A stretch of DNA of 40,000 bases, taken from contig NC_135560.1 of the NCBI RefSeq assembly GCF_964340395.1, positions 21,096,675 to 21,136,674 on the forward strand, read 5' to 3'. Both the position numbers and the translations under genes were made by a program. Positions 16,329 through 27,600 of the stretch are shown here, in pieces. The notes under the pieces were generated by a model. The model was not told the origin of the DNA and ran no database searches. It worked only from the letters and a program-made list of their open reading frames with translations. Source of the DNA: Glandiceps talaboti (lineage: Eukaryota > Hemichordata > Enteropneusta > Spengelidae). Every line of letters begins with the position of its first letter. Within the stretch, counting starts at the first letter, position 1.

Positions 16329-16370
16329 ACATATATTAACCAAGCGTCACTCCTCCGAGTTAATATATGT
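16329..16370. other. Perfect 12-bp hairpin
   Basis: ACATATATTAAC (16329-16340) and GTTAATATATGT (16359-16370) are exact reverse complements separated by an 18-nt GC-richer loop. Confidence 0.75.
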
Positions 16371-16660
16371 AGATATACATTAGGTATTAATGCGAAATCT
16401 CAATTTCGCTATCAGAGAATATGGGGTGAAATACGTGCGGCCGGCCGGAAGAAGATATATATGTACCCAGTGAAATTCTAAACGCTAATAAACAAAACAT
16501 ATGAGGTAAAATTGAAAGAAAGTAATGGTGCATTTGCAAACACACATACAATGAGGCTTTTAACCACTAATTATTGTATCTACTCTTCCGATACTTTTCG
16601 ATGAACGAGTCGAAGAGACGTTGTGATAACGCCAATCGTCGAAGAAAAGTATGTCATTTG

Positions 16661-16700
16661 GGTCCAATTTACCCTTTTACGGTCCAATTTACCCTTTTAC
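16661..16700. repeat. Perfect 20-bp tandem duplication
   Basis: GGTCCAATTTACCCTTTTAC occurs twice, back to back and without mismatch, so the duplication is probably recent. The rest of 16371-17163 is AT-rich, with only short chance frames. Confidence 0.95.
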
Positions 16701-17163
16701 GTCATCATTATAGGTATTACTCCTAATTACGGTATCAACGACCCAATGATGGACGCCTGACTTACTTATCAGTTGAATCACATGGTATTAGCAGCCCCCA
16801 TAGAGTATAGATGACTCGCTGTCTCATGTTACCTGTACAAATACGTGTGCTGCTGCTTTCTACAATAAAGATGGACCAAACCACCGCCGTTATCATAATG
16901 ATAAATTTGTTCAGTTTTCTCAGCTCCAAATAGAAAAAGCGTTTTAACTTTCCACTCAATTTCTCTCACAAAGATCCGATGCTCCGCTAAAAGTTTTAAA
17001 GGTCTCAGAGGGTTATTAACAACTAGCCATTTACGCTTGACATGCCAGTACAATGTATACCGTTGCGGAAATCATGCTCGGTCACTTGTGCAACCGACAA
17101 CACAAAGTAAAGTTAACCAAAAATATAATAGTGTACGACGCATTTCAAATAAGGCACTTTCCG

Positions 17164-17221
17164 TGTTTGTTTGTTTGTTTGATTGTTTGTTTGTTTGTTT
17201 GTTTGTTTGTTTGTTTGTTTT
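17164..17221. repeat. GTTT tetranucleotide microsatellite
   Basis: About 14 GTTT units with one GATT interruption. Confidence 0.96.
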
Positions 17222-17417
17222 TCATTTTGGTATCCGTTCGATTTTTCAAAATAATATATTGAATCTTCTATATAGATCGAGACTTCATCACTAAACACGT
17301 AATATTTATAGTACTGTTATGTACATATTACTAAAGTGATAATCCATGGTAATGCCTTTCTGTTCGTCCGTCCATCCGTCTGTCTCTCTGTCTCTCTGTG
17401 CAACCGTCCATCCGTGA

Positions 17418-17448
17418 TTGTATGTATGTATGTATGTATGTATGTATG

Positions 17449-17482
<34 letters not shown>

Positions 17483-17502
17483 TGTATGTATGTATGTATG
17501 TA
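17418..17502. repeat. TATG tetranucleotide microsatellite
   Basis: About 21 TATG units with one TATA variant. A CTGT/CCATC-rich lead lies just to the left (about 17365-17413). Confidence 0.96.
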
Positions 17503-17715
17503 CGCTTGTGTTGTTTCTTCTGCCTTGATAAGTATTTTGGAAACTAAATATCACATTACTCCAGCGATGTAACAAACATTTCATGAAAGCCACTACAACA
17601 TGTAAGCTTTTACTGTAACTGTATTTTTTTGAAAAAGGGAAGACTTTTTGCAGCTTGAAGATGTGTACTTTAAACGTTGTTGCTCCAAGATATCTGAAAT
17701 AATAACTTAATCGTT

Positions 17716-17789
17716 TGAAATGGGTATGGCCTTCTTGATAGTGGTGAAATGAGTACGACCTTTTAGATAGTGTTGAAAAGTTATAGCGG
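17716..17789. repeat. 29-bp tandem repeat, about 2.5 copies
   Basis: Units begin TGAAA at 17716, 17745 and 17774. The first two align over their full 29 bp with several substitutions (for example TATGGCCTTCTTGATAG against TACGACCTTTTAGATAG); the third is partial. Confidence 0.8.
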
Positions 17790-18954
17790 CACATTGGGAA
17801 AAATGATTACAATAAAAACACCCATTCCGATCTCAATGTGAAATGTACCTCGAAAATAAATGCTCAAAGAAATTGGTATAAGTTGGAGCCTATCTCCTCC
17901 AGGCCATTCCATTTTCAAACACACCGAAAGAGAGATACTACAAAGTTGCCACTCATTATTAGCGCAGAACACAGCTTACATACAGAACTACACTTTTTGA
18001 TATTTTGCAGATCAAAATGTAACAGCATAAACCTTGGATAACAATTATTGTTTTGCAGTATTTTCATTCGTAAAGTGTAAGTTTTGAAAGAGATAACCAA
18101 AACCTGAAGATTATGATATAAGATTTATCACATCTGACAAAATAGATCAGATCTTTGTAGTTTGATATTGAACCTCTATCTATTTATTACTTGTATGAAA
18201 ATAAATTTATCTTTTCTTCAAATCTTACATAGTTATGGATGTTTCTTGATCTATAATTTTTGTCTTTCAAAATTGACTGAAATTTTATTGTTAATATTTT
18301 CACATGATGGGCATCTTTCCGACTAACAGTTATTTGATGAAATCTTACTGTGCTGTTTTCTTCATTCAGGTGTTTTGTCTGTCAAAAAACAATGGAATTA
18401 AAAATTTTCACACTTTGAAAGACGTGGGAAATTTTACCGACTATTCTTCGTCTCACACTCTGAAATTTATTTATATATATATATATAACACACCACAGTA
18501 ATCAATAAAATACGGAAAAACGTGGTAATTGAGCAATGATAATGGTCATTGTAAAATTAGTTATCCTTTGTTTTGCGTTCCTATGTCTCGTCAAGTTGTG
18601 AGTTCGACGCGGTAAAAAATTAACCGAAGAGGCACTACATGCAGTACTTTCGCACCTCCACTGACAAAGTGTCTCCCTCATTAATTGTGACAATTTCAAC
18701 GGACACCTGGGACGGTTTCAAAGTGTCTCTTTCCATTTATTCCATCATAAGTATAGAACAGCTAGCTTTTATCGGATTGTTTCGTAAATATATGTCTGTA
18801 CAAAATTATTAGTGTCACCAACCTGAAGGCTTATTAAATGAAAGCGAGGGCACATTTTCCAATTGAGGTTACTTCACACCGTCGCTTTCACAAAATACTA
18901 CAATAAGTGGTGTACATAGAAACACAAGTGTTAGTTTAACTGTGTCATTTAAAT
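17790..18954. other. Non-coding DNA, nothing recognised
   Basis: AT-rich sequence, with a short AT dinucleotide run at about 18470-18487. Several overlapping frames of 60-67 codons on both strands look like chance. Confidence 0.5.
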
Positions 18955-19309
18955 GTGAAATCTCCTGAAAACTCAGTGGGAATAATTGTGTGATGCCACT
19001 AAATGCGAACCTGTTCCACTGTCTCTAACATACATCAGCTCAACTTTGAATAAAACAGTTTTAACTTATCTGTATTTGTTTTGCTGACTTCTTGCTGTTA
19101 TGTTAACAGGACGAAAGGTGGTTAATTTTGCAACCACTAAAATTTGTGAAATTTCTTGAAAAGTCAATGGGAACCATTTCGTATGTTGTCGCCTAGGTGA
19201 AATGTGTATAGTAAAATAAGTTTCAGCAGTTTTAATTAAGTTTTTATTTTGCTGAATTGGTGATGCTCTGTTAATAGGACGAGCGCTGCTGAATGTTTTT
19301 GAAACCACT
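18955..19309. repeat. Diverged direct tandem duplication (184 and 164 bp)
   Basis: Copy 1 (about 18955-19138) and copy 2 (about 19146-19309) share the same order of landmarks: GTGAAAT followed by TTGAAAA-like sequence, CAGTTTTAA, TTTTGCTGA, TGTTAACAGGACGA against TGTTAATAGGACGA, and a closing AACCACT. Divergence and indels make this an old duplication. No coding frame is shared. Confidence 0.75.
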
Positions 19310-19398
19310 TGATTGTCGTTGTCGATACCATCCAGTTTTTACATGCTTGTTTAATATCATGTATGGTGTTCTATCAAATAGATAAAAAAAAAAATTAC

Positions 19399-19538
19399 CT
19401 TAAATCTAAATTTATTTGAAATAGCAATCGACATGAAACCTAATGACGCCAATCCGATCACGATGTTTGATTTGACGACATGGGAAAGTTGTGGGTCGAG
19501 GTTGAATCGTGGAACGGAGAGCCCACCTTGTAGATACT
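19399..19538 (-). CDS. Possible single internal exon with a hydrophobic segment
   Basis: On the minus strand, a pyrimidine-rich tract ending in TAG (acceptor at 19539-19540) precedes about 45 open codons that end AAATTTAGATTTAAG and are followed by GTAATT, a good donor. An alternative acceptor would start the exon at 19526. The encoded segment runs from YLQGG through FNLDPQLSHVVKSNIVIGLA to a hydrophobic GFMSIAI and then KFRFK, i.e. one candidate membrane helix with basic flanks. The pattern weakly recalls the membrane helix of cytochrome c oxidase subunit 6C, but the expected following exon was not found and the resemblance is not diagnostic. A chance frame remains possible. Confidence 0.22.
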
Positions 19539-21017
19539 CTAAGAATAGGGACAAACGACCAGAAATAAATACCGAAGTCCAACACGATGTCTGTCCACAA
19601 ATAAACCTTATAAATCATTTAACAGGCTTCCTAAATATTTATCCTAACATTGGTAAGTGTATTTCAAAATATAATTGAAGAACAATGGCGCTTTTAGAAA
19701 TTGACATTTTTGTCATATTTCCTGCCTGTTCTTTGTTGCTCATTTGTTGAGCGTTGTTCATTTCGTCTCTGTTTTTAATAACCATCCTCTCCAATGATTT
19801 GTGGATTTTTACCAGGCGTCGAGTAGGGTATCTTAGAGTAACTAGACGGGAAATGGAACATTCAATTCGTCGTTCATTTCAAAGGGGAATAGTATCCTGA
19901 AGAACATGAATATTTCAAGGATGTCAACTTGTATTTGCTCTCTTGAATTCCTGATTGAGACATTGTGAATACGAAGTGAGTTATTAAATATGCAATGGAT
20001 GCATATAACAGCCTATTATGTGTAACGTAGCTACATAAGAACAGCTAAACGAACTTGTGAAAAATACATTTGCATCAACAATGCTCTTTGTGGATTGATT
20101 TTCGTTTTTAAAAAATACATGTACTATAGGTCATTTCAGGAATTTAATAAAAGAAAATATGTCCTTTTCAATACAAAATAAACCAATCGTTCATATTTAG
20201 TTTCAAGAAATCGACAACCCTCCATGGTTTGAACAGACTAATTGGGCGACCATTTTGAATTAATTGTGTTTGCATTTCTGATTTTCGTTCGATTCGGGAT
20301 ACTGTTCAGGGTTTACCAGATTACACTGTGGTTTAGCTGACTTTAAATTCAATTTCATGTTCAGATTCTCTCGTTTTCAATGTACCTGTACCTGTATATG
20401 CCGCAAGAAACCATAACAACTGCATTTAGATATAATACACTGACCCACTGATCATAAGCACTTCGTCTTTTATCCAAAAGAATGTATGGAGGATAGATGG
20501 GTAAACTGAAAGATAAAAAAAGTTGAACATGAAAAAAGAATGTATAGATTGTGGCCTATATGAGGAATTGGACAGGGAAATTATTTGTGTCCAATAAGTG
20601 TTCTTTGTTTTTGTTGCACATTTGTTTGTTTGTCAGTTGAATAATTCGTACTCTTTGTATATAAAGTCAGAGACTTGAATGAAGTTGATAATTTACGAAA
20701 ATGGTTTAACGGCGGGCAAGTTTGATAGCAAGACAACGATTGGAACTGTTTTGTCGAAATGGTAAGAAATATTACGTTGTTACTTTGTTATTTGCATACA
20801 GAGAATACACTGTAACGCTTCTCGGCTAGAGTAAGCGTTATTCCGTTCTATAGTGGAAGGTGAATATACGTTCACACTACCTTCAAAAAACATTACCAAT
20901 CCCTCTCTGCATGCTTCTCAGTCCCACATAGCTTTTCACACTCCTCCTTCTCATCTTACCGTTCGACATGAACCTCGTTGTCTTCATCGCATTTCTCCTC
21001 CTCAAACTCCTCCTCCA
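19539..21017. other. Non-coding DNA, nothing recognised
   Basis: AT-rich sequence with no open frame of note before about 20853. The plus frame starting there begins with GTG and consists of His/Thr/Pro low-complexity sequence from the CAT/CAC tract. Confidence 0.5.
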
Positions 21018-21080
21018 TATCATTATCACCATCATCGAAGTCATCATCATCACCACCACCACCACCATCATCATCATCAT
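21018..21080. repeat. CAT/CAC trinucleotide tract
   Basis: Imperfect ATC/ACC triplets in blocks, with looser CAT-rich sequence continuing to about 21130. Confidence 0.9.
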
Positions 21081-22700
21081 TGTTCTCATTTCGTCATCAA
21101 CACCATACTCATCATCGTCATCACCACTACACAATCTCTTAAGCAATCATCAGCAATAACAACACAGCGTCTTCATTATCACAATCTATCACGACAACGC
21201 TGTGTAAACACAGAAAAACACTTTCAATCCACCCACACCCACACCCCCACCCCACTCCAAATAACAACACCGTTCAAATGGCATACAATCTAAACACAAA
21301 CACTCTATATCATCAACACGAACAAAACAAATTGCATTGGTAAACCCGAGACACATTTATTAAAGTCAGTAAATTACATAATAGTTCTATTCCAAATGAC
21401 TTATCATGCTAAGCTTGGCCATATCTAAATTGATCAATTAAGTAATGGAGGTAGCCTGTATTACATTTAAATTATACATATTACCACTCACCAGGCTTGA
21501 GTTGATAAATTGTTATTATATTATTATAATAAATGAAGCATTGTTTAGACATATGTTATGCCCAACGATCCTGAAGTAAATTAATGAAATTAGTGTCTCG
21601 TTCGTTAATAACATTATGAATAACAGAATTCATGTAGTCAGTTTATTTATCTTCCCCTAGTCCCCTTCTGCTAGTTTTCCTTCAACATCCGTGAAAATTA
21701 CTGAAAAGCCTTTTACACAGCAATTTTAAACTACGATCATCATCTAATTTTCACCTTTAAATTTTCCTACGAACATAATTTCTCGTTTGTGTAAAAGATG
21801 ACAATTTTAGTAATTACCCGCCTACTATAGCCAACCTTGCACGTGGAGTGACCGACAGGTGACACAGAACAAGTGGGTATTGACAACAATGTAATGGGGC
21901 TACGTCTTTGTTTCAATGTGTGTGGATTAGGGGTGTTAGCACACAGGGGGGACACATAATCAGTAGATTGCTGTGAAAAAAGAGAAAGTTTAACAGTTAC
22001 GAAGAACGAAGAATAGAAACTGAATCAAGCAATTAGTGACTCATAACAGAATCAAAAAAATCGTTGTACCACCGGGAGAGACTGGACTTGTGAAATACAA
22101 AAAATGTCCAGTGACAAAGACCGAGAGACAATGTACAAAATATGAAGCAATGGTGCTTAGCGTGTTTGTTGTTGTAGTCGAAAAACTATGTATAAGTTAA
22201 AACCAATATTACAACTTCTTGCCATGTTTTCTCCGTGTTTCTGAAACACAATTTGTTTATGGTAAAATGTTTGATAGCACATCGTTGCACAGCTTCCGTC
22301 AAACACAATAACGATCAAGCAGTGTTTTGATGAAGCAAAATTAGCGAGGAAGGACCCAAGAGAAACGCTAACAAAGTTGGAGACAAGAGCTATTTCTCGT
22401 TGCTTGACGTGATGGCTCCGTATTCCCATTACGATCCAATAAAGTTTCATCGCCCCATTCATATTTAATAAAATAGGTACACTTATGTCGACCACTGAAG
22501 GCAAACTAATTTTATTAAAAAAATGAAGTTTTTACTCGTTCTTCCGTTTTCAATCCATACAATGTTAGTGTTACTTTAGGGCGTCCCAAGGCTCCACACA
22601 CACGGAAATTGAGTAATGTATTTCCCTAAAATCATTTCAGAGTGTTTTTCTGCGTTTCCATCCAGTCCAAAATAGTTTGCGCAGAAACAATATGATAACG
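21081..22700. other. Non-coding DNA, nothing recognised
   Basis: AT-rich sequence. The minus frames 21767-21955 and 22157-22504 (115 codons, TTG start) lack recognisable domains. A short CAC-rich stretch lies at about 21230-21255. Confidence 0.5.
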
Positions 22701-22955
<255 letters not shown>

Positions 22956-23831
22956 AAATTCGGGGGGGGGGAACAAATTACGGCAAACGAAAGGTTTCAT
23001 TCGTCCTTGGTGCTTATAATAAATTGTTTGTTGTGCGATTATAAAAAAGCTGTGAATTTTTTTAAATATGTTTTACTCCCTGACTCGGTACCTCAGTAAT
23101 ACTGCGCCATTCAAAGGTAAATCAAGTGAGTCACACATGGACGGAGGATTGATGTTTCATTTTCAGAAACATTGTTGCCTTCGCTTTAAAGTTAATTTCT
23201 CATTTCTCGAGTAACGTCAAAGTTCGACGAATGGGACTGTCTCTATACTGCCCCCAAACAACCAACACGGTTTAGATAACGACTTCAAATTAGTTCATCA
23301 GGGGTACAATTTTTGTAGACTATGAAAAGTATTGCCGTGTTATTGTTTTTAACAATTTTGTCACGGCAAATCTGCTACCATGACAACGCATGCCGTCTGC
23401 ACATCCAGAGGGAAACACAAAAATAACCCTCCCTACTTCAGTGAAGACAACTGCAGAGCCAATCATAAACAAGTGAATGACATCTGCCCCACATACACAC
23501 TTGTTCTAAATTACTTGACAGGTTTGTTGAGAATAAAAACAAATGTTAAATTCAAATTAAAAAAAAAAAATTCGCGTCGTCGCACCACTTTAGACAAAAT
23601 GTATTGACCAGATACAATTTGGTTTTGTTTTTTTTGTTGGTGTTGTTTTGTTTTTGTTTTTGTTTGGGGAGGGCTAATGTATGGTCAATCGTAGATGTAC
23701 ATTGTATATATATATATACTTACCAAGAACTAATGATATTGAGCTAATTAGTATACTTGTAGCTGGTTTTGAATAAGTCATACACTTTTATATCCTTCGA
23801 TACCAACAAGAATTAGGTGACTATGTGCTAT
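22956..23831. other. Non-coding DNA, nothing recognised
   Basis: AT-rich sequence with a T/G-rich tract at 23618-23665 and a short TA run at about 23705-23720. The plus frame 23380-23607 (75 codons) has no recognisable motif. Confidence 0.5.
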
Positions 23832-24023
23832 AGGGAGCCCTCAGTAATTACAAGGGGGAACGGCCGTGAGAAATCAAGCCCGGTCTGTGGCATAAAATGT
23901 GACCCTCCCCTAGTCTGTTGGGCTAAAAAAAATGACTCGCCATGAATTTCCTTTCTCTAAAATATGACCCTCCCCTGGTCAAATATTTCAATGAAAAACA
24001 TTTTTAACATTTTAAGGCTCCCT
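23832..24023. mobile_element. MITE-like short element with inverted ends and an internal repeat
   Basis: The ends are exact inverted repeats AGGGAGCC (23832-23839) and GGCTCCCT (24016-24023). Looser similarity extends outward to CTAT at 23821 and ATAG at 24034. Inside, AAAATGTGACCCTCCCCTAG at 23894 recurs at 23959 with two changes over 22 bases. The size (192 bp), inverted ends and lack of coding capacity fit a non-autonomous DNA transposon. No clear target-site duplication is visible, so the call is tentative. Confidence 0.4.
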
Positions 24024-24056
24024 GACATGTATAGACTTTCGTTAAGAGGGAGGAAG

Positions 24057-24078
24057 GCAGACAGACAGACAGACAGAC

Positions 24079-24118
<40 letters not shown>

Positions 24119-24166
24119 TTACGTATATATACACACATACATACATACATACATACATACATACAT

Positions 24167-24213
<47 letters not shown>

Positions 24214-24302
24214 TACATACATACATACATACATACATACATGCATGCATGCATACATACATGCATGCATGTATGCACGCATGCAGGCAGGCAGGCAGGC
24301 AG
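24057..24302. repeat. Compound array CAGA / ATAC / AC / ATAC / ATGC / GCAG
   Basis: Ordered blocks: CAGA with one TAGA (24057-24118), ATAC (about 24130-24182), AC (about 24181-24208), ATAC again (to about 24240), mixed ATGC/ATAC (24241-24285) and GCAG (about 24283-24302). Frames of 67-123 codons across it are artefacts. Confidence 0.96.
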
Positions 24303-24549
24303 CAACAGAGCAGAAACATCAATATGCATTGCTAAATACAAAAATGTGCCACAAATACATGACTATGACAGAACCCCATAACGAGTGAGTGCAAGTGTAG
24401 CGTTCCACAGTACATTATACCAGTATATTTCCATTTGCGGTGATCTCTGAAGTCGTGCGTTCATAAGCGTAGACAGTGCAAGTGCAGCAGAAAATATCTT
24501 ACCCCACACTGACACTCACAAGTCATAGGGTTCTGTTATTACTACATAT

Positions 24550-24640
24550 AGAATAGATTAGAATAGAATAAAATAGAATAGAATGTAACTGTATTGTCCA
24601 TTTACGGAAATTCTCCCTTCGCTTCACAAAGATACATTAA
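24550..24640 (-). mobile_element. Possible non-LTR retroelement 3' end with pentamer tail
   Basis: Read on the minus strand, AGAATTTCCGTAAATGGACA and TACAGTTACA run directly into imperfect ATTCT pentamers (24550-24584 on the plus strand). A 3' UTR-like end abutting a short tandem tail is typical of CR1/L2-like LINE 3' ends. No reverse-transcriptase frame is visible next to it, so only a short 5'-truncated copy could be present. Confidence 0.25.
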
Positions 24641-27600
24641 ATTGCATATACACACTATAATTCATTACAGTAACACAAACACAGTAGTAACATTAAAAAT
24701 CAGTCACAATCTTCTAAAAAAATATCCTTCAGTGTAGATCTTCAGAAAATTGTCAGCATAAAATCATAGATCTGGGTTCAGTATGGTAATTGGAATAAAT
24801 GATATTTTTTTAATGTTATCCAAAACAGTAACATTCGTTGAAAATAACAGAAAACTGTATATTCACGTGATATATATTCTCGTGTTCATTTGAATTCAGG
24901 TATGCAATGTTTGCACCATTGAAAATATTATAATACACATGTGATAATGTTATATCCTATGTGTCCATACACGAGTTTTTAAAAACACAATCGCGATTCT
25001 TTCAGACTTTGGGTCGACGCGTGTGGACAAACACTAGCTTGTGACCCTCAGAGACCAATTATCACCACTTCAACAATTTTGCCCATATCAAATATAACAA
25101 TAAAAAACAACACCTGTATAGAAAATACTATGAGACATGAGAAAAAACGAAAACAGCTATAGTTTTGTGGAAAACCCTTGAAGGGATACGTGTGCACTAT
25201 CATATAGGTAACACCTTTTTCAATGTATGGGCAATGTCGCTCCTCACCAATTGCAATTTCAAAATCGAAAAAAATGTAAAGAACCATTTTACTTTCATTC
25301 GGTTTTCCTTCCTTAATGATTGTCATGTGGATTGGGGAAATACACATGTGAGTACATCCGGGAATTGTTGTGTTGTTAATATCATTATATCACATGGCAC
25401 ATAGCATGAGAAATAAATAGTATTCATTTCTATGTCCCATGAGTTACAATACTCATGTTGTTACCTTATCATCATTTGGCAAACAAAGTGACTTTGGCTA
25501 ACAGCTGAGCTCAGCTAATAAAGAATAGGATGAAGGAGAGGTGCTAAGTATTATAATTACACAGATGCTTCGAGAGTAATGATGAAAAATATTGTTGTGA
25601 ACTTACATCGAGATGAGCCTAGAAAGACAATTTTGTGATGTATGTATGTATGTATAATTTGAACACCAGCCTGTAATACAGAGTTAGTACTGATTATCTT
25701 TGACTTCACCAAAATGTTAATAGTGGTCGAATATTGACACTTGCCGAGGAAACAATACGGTGTTGTTTCTATAGCAACTAGTGAGTGCTTTGGTGAAACA
25801 TCGACTGGTAACGTGGATTAGTTTTGGTAGAAGGTATAGGTTAAAATACACATAAAATTCTACTAAAAGTTCAATGCAACATACTGGTGATATTTGCAAT
25901 CTCTGAACATTTGCTGTAAATATGGAAAGGAAACAATAAGAGAAAGCAACGCAGATATTCTAAATGAAAGTGTATCAACAGTTATGTAATAATAGTAAGA
26001 ATACAATCAAATATTTACTGTTACACATAAACACAAAAATAATTGGTTTGGTGATTTTCTCAATAACACCTTCACATTGACATCTGTCATCTCAGTCTTA
26101 AGACTTCAGGTGCGATAAAAATAGTCACAATATGCAAGGAGTATAAAAAAAAAAGTGCATTCAATCGGCTGAAAAACAAACAGCTTCAGATGCTGACTAT
26201 ATGTAATATCTTGCAGATCAAATTATAGTTAACAAAGAGTTGGCATTGTATTAGCGTTGCTTTGGCCGTGTCCGGTGACGAGCATATACTTAGTAATTGA
26301 CAACTATGAAATTGAGGAAACAAAACATGACGTAAACAGACTTTGCATTTCTGAATTAGTGTATTGTATTATAAAGCCACACGAAATGGTTTCTAACAAG
26401 GAGCTATTTTTTCATCTATACAAATATTACGTGTCAAACTTAACATTTCCTATCAAAAACTGAAATAATTTCTTATGTTGGGAAAAACTACCGTGTTTAG
26501 CATTCTCTACAAATAAAAACGGAAACATGAGTACTGGTTTGTAATACACCTACAAATTATATCTTCAAAACATTAAAAGAAGCGTCATCGCCCGAGGGTA
26601 CAGTATTTGTAAGTTGTACCAATCTGTCTGAAGAGATGTCGCTATCTTGTCACGGTGGATAAAGAGAGAAGTACATATAGTTCAATAGTACCACTTGTGG
26701 TAGATGTAGGATTCTGGATGTGATTCTTTATGTCGCAAATGGTCTGTTTATTTCAAAGATTCTATACAACAATCGAGGACTGGAATTGTTTGTGAAATAG
26801 CTTTCTGAAGTTGAATATTATGTTCGATATTTTTAGATGCATGTATATTGGGATTTTAAGATGGCAATAAGTCCACATACTATAACTGTGATAACCCATT
26901 TGTTTTTTACCTTAAAAGTTTGTATGTCCAATCTGAAACGATCGAAGATGAAAATTTTTGAAAATGTATTTTATGTATTGCAAAACTTTGAGGTATGGAA
27001 TATAGCCAATCTATCTCAAGGCTTATCCCGATGGTGGTACTGGAACATCACATGGCTGTTAATTTTGTTGGGAGACAGGTTATAGCGAGAGATCAAAACA
27101 ACTGTTTTTAACCTTCCCTAAACGGTGGAAACCCCTCCTTCCACATTTAGCTTTATTAAAATGTGTTTTTGTATTAAAATTTTACGTGGAAACTTACGGT
27201 ATATTAACCTGACGGGTTCAGAATTGAGTTGAAGCCGCTTAGCATAAAACCAATTACATCCAATAAACAGTTCAAAGTTTCTAAACGAGCGGTGAGTGAA
27301 CACATTTCATTACCCCCAACCTCCGAAAAATCACGCCGCTCGCTTTTTCACTTTGTACGGTTCATTTATTCCATTTATCGCCGATGGTTTCTAGCCCGAG
27401 CGACTTGGATGCAGCGGGTGGGAAAATTATAGATGGGTCGCTCTTTTACCTTGTTTTAACCGCACCGGAAAACATTCAGCGTGCAGTAGGCATGGTAACA
27501 TCTAGTTATGTAGAGCCCTTAGAAACAACATTAAAGTGTGTTTAAATGTTTGCTGGAAATATGGTTACTTTGTATTCGTGTAAAAGATACCATTTTAGTC

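Noticed and set aside
20853-21293. 146-codon His/Thr/Pro-rich plus frame
   Set aside because: Begins with GTG, and its only notable content is the CAT/CAC tract. No domain or splice support.
22157-22504. 115-codon minus frame
   Set aside because: TTG start, no recognisable motif, AT-rich surroundings. Chance length for this many frames.
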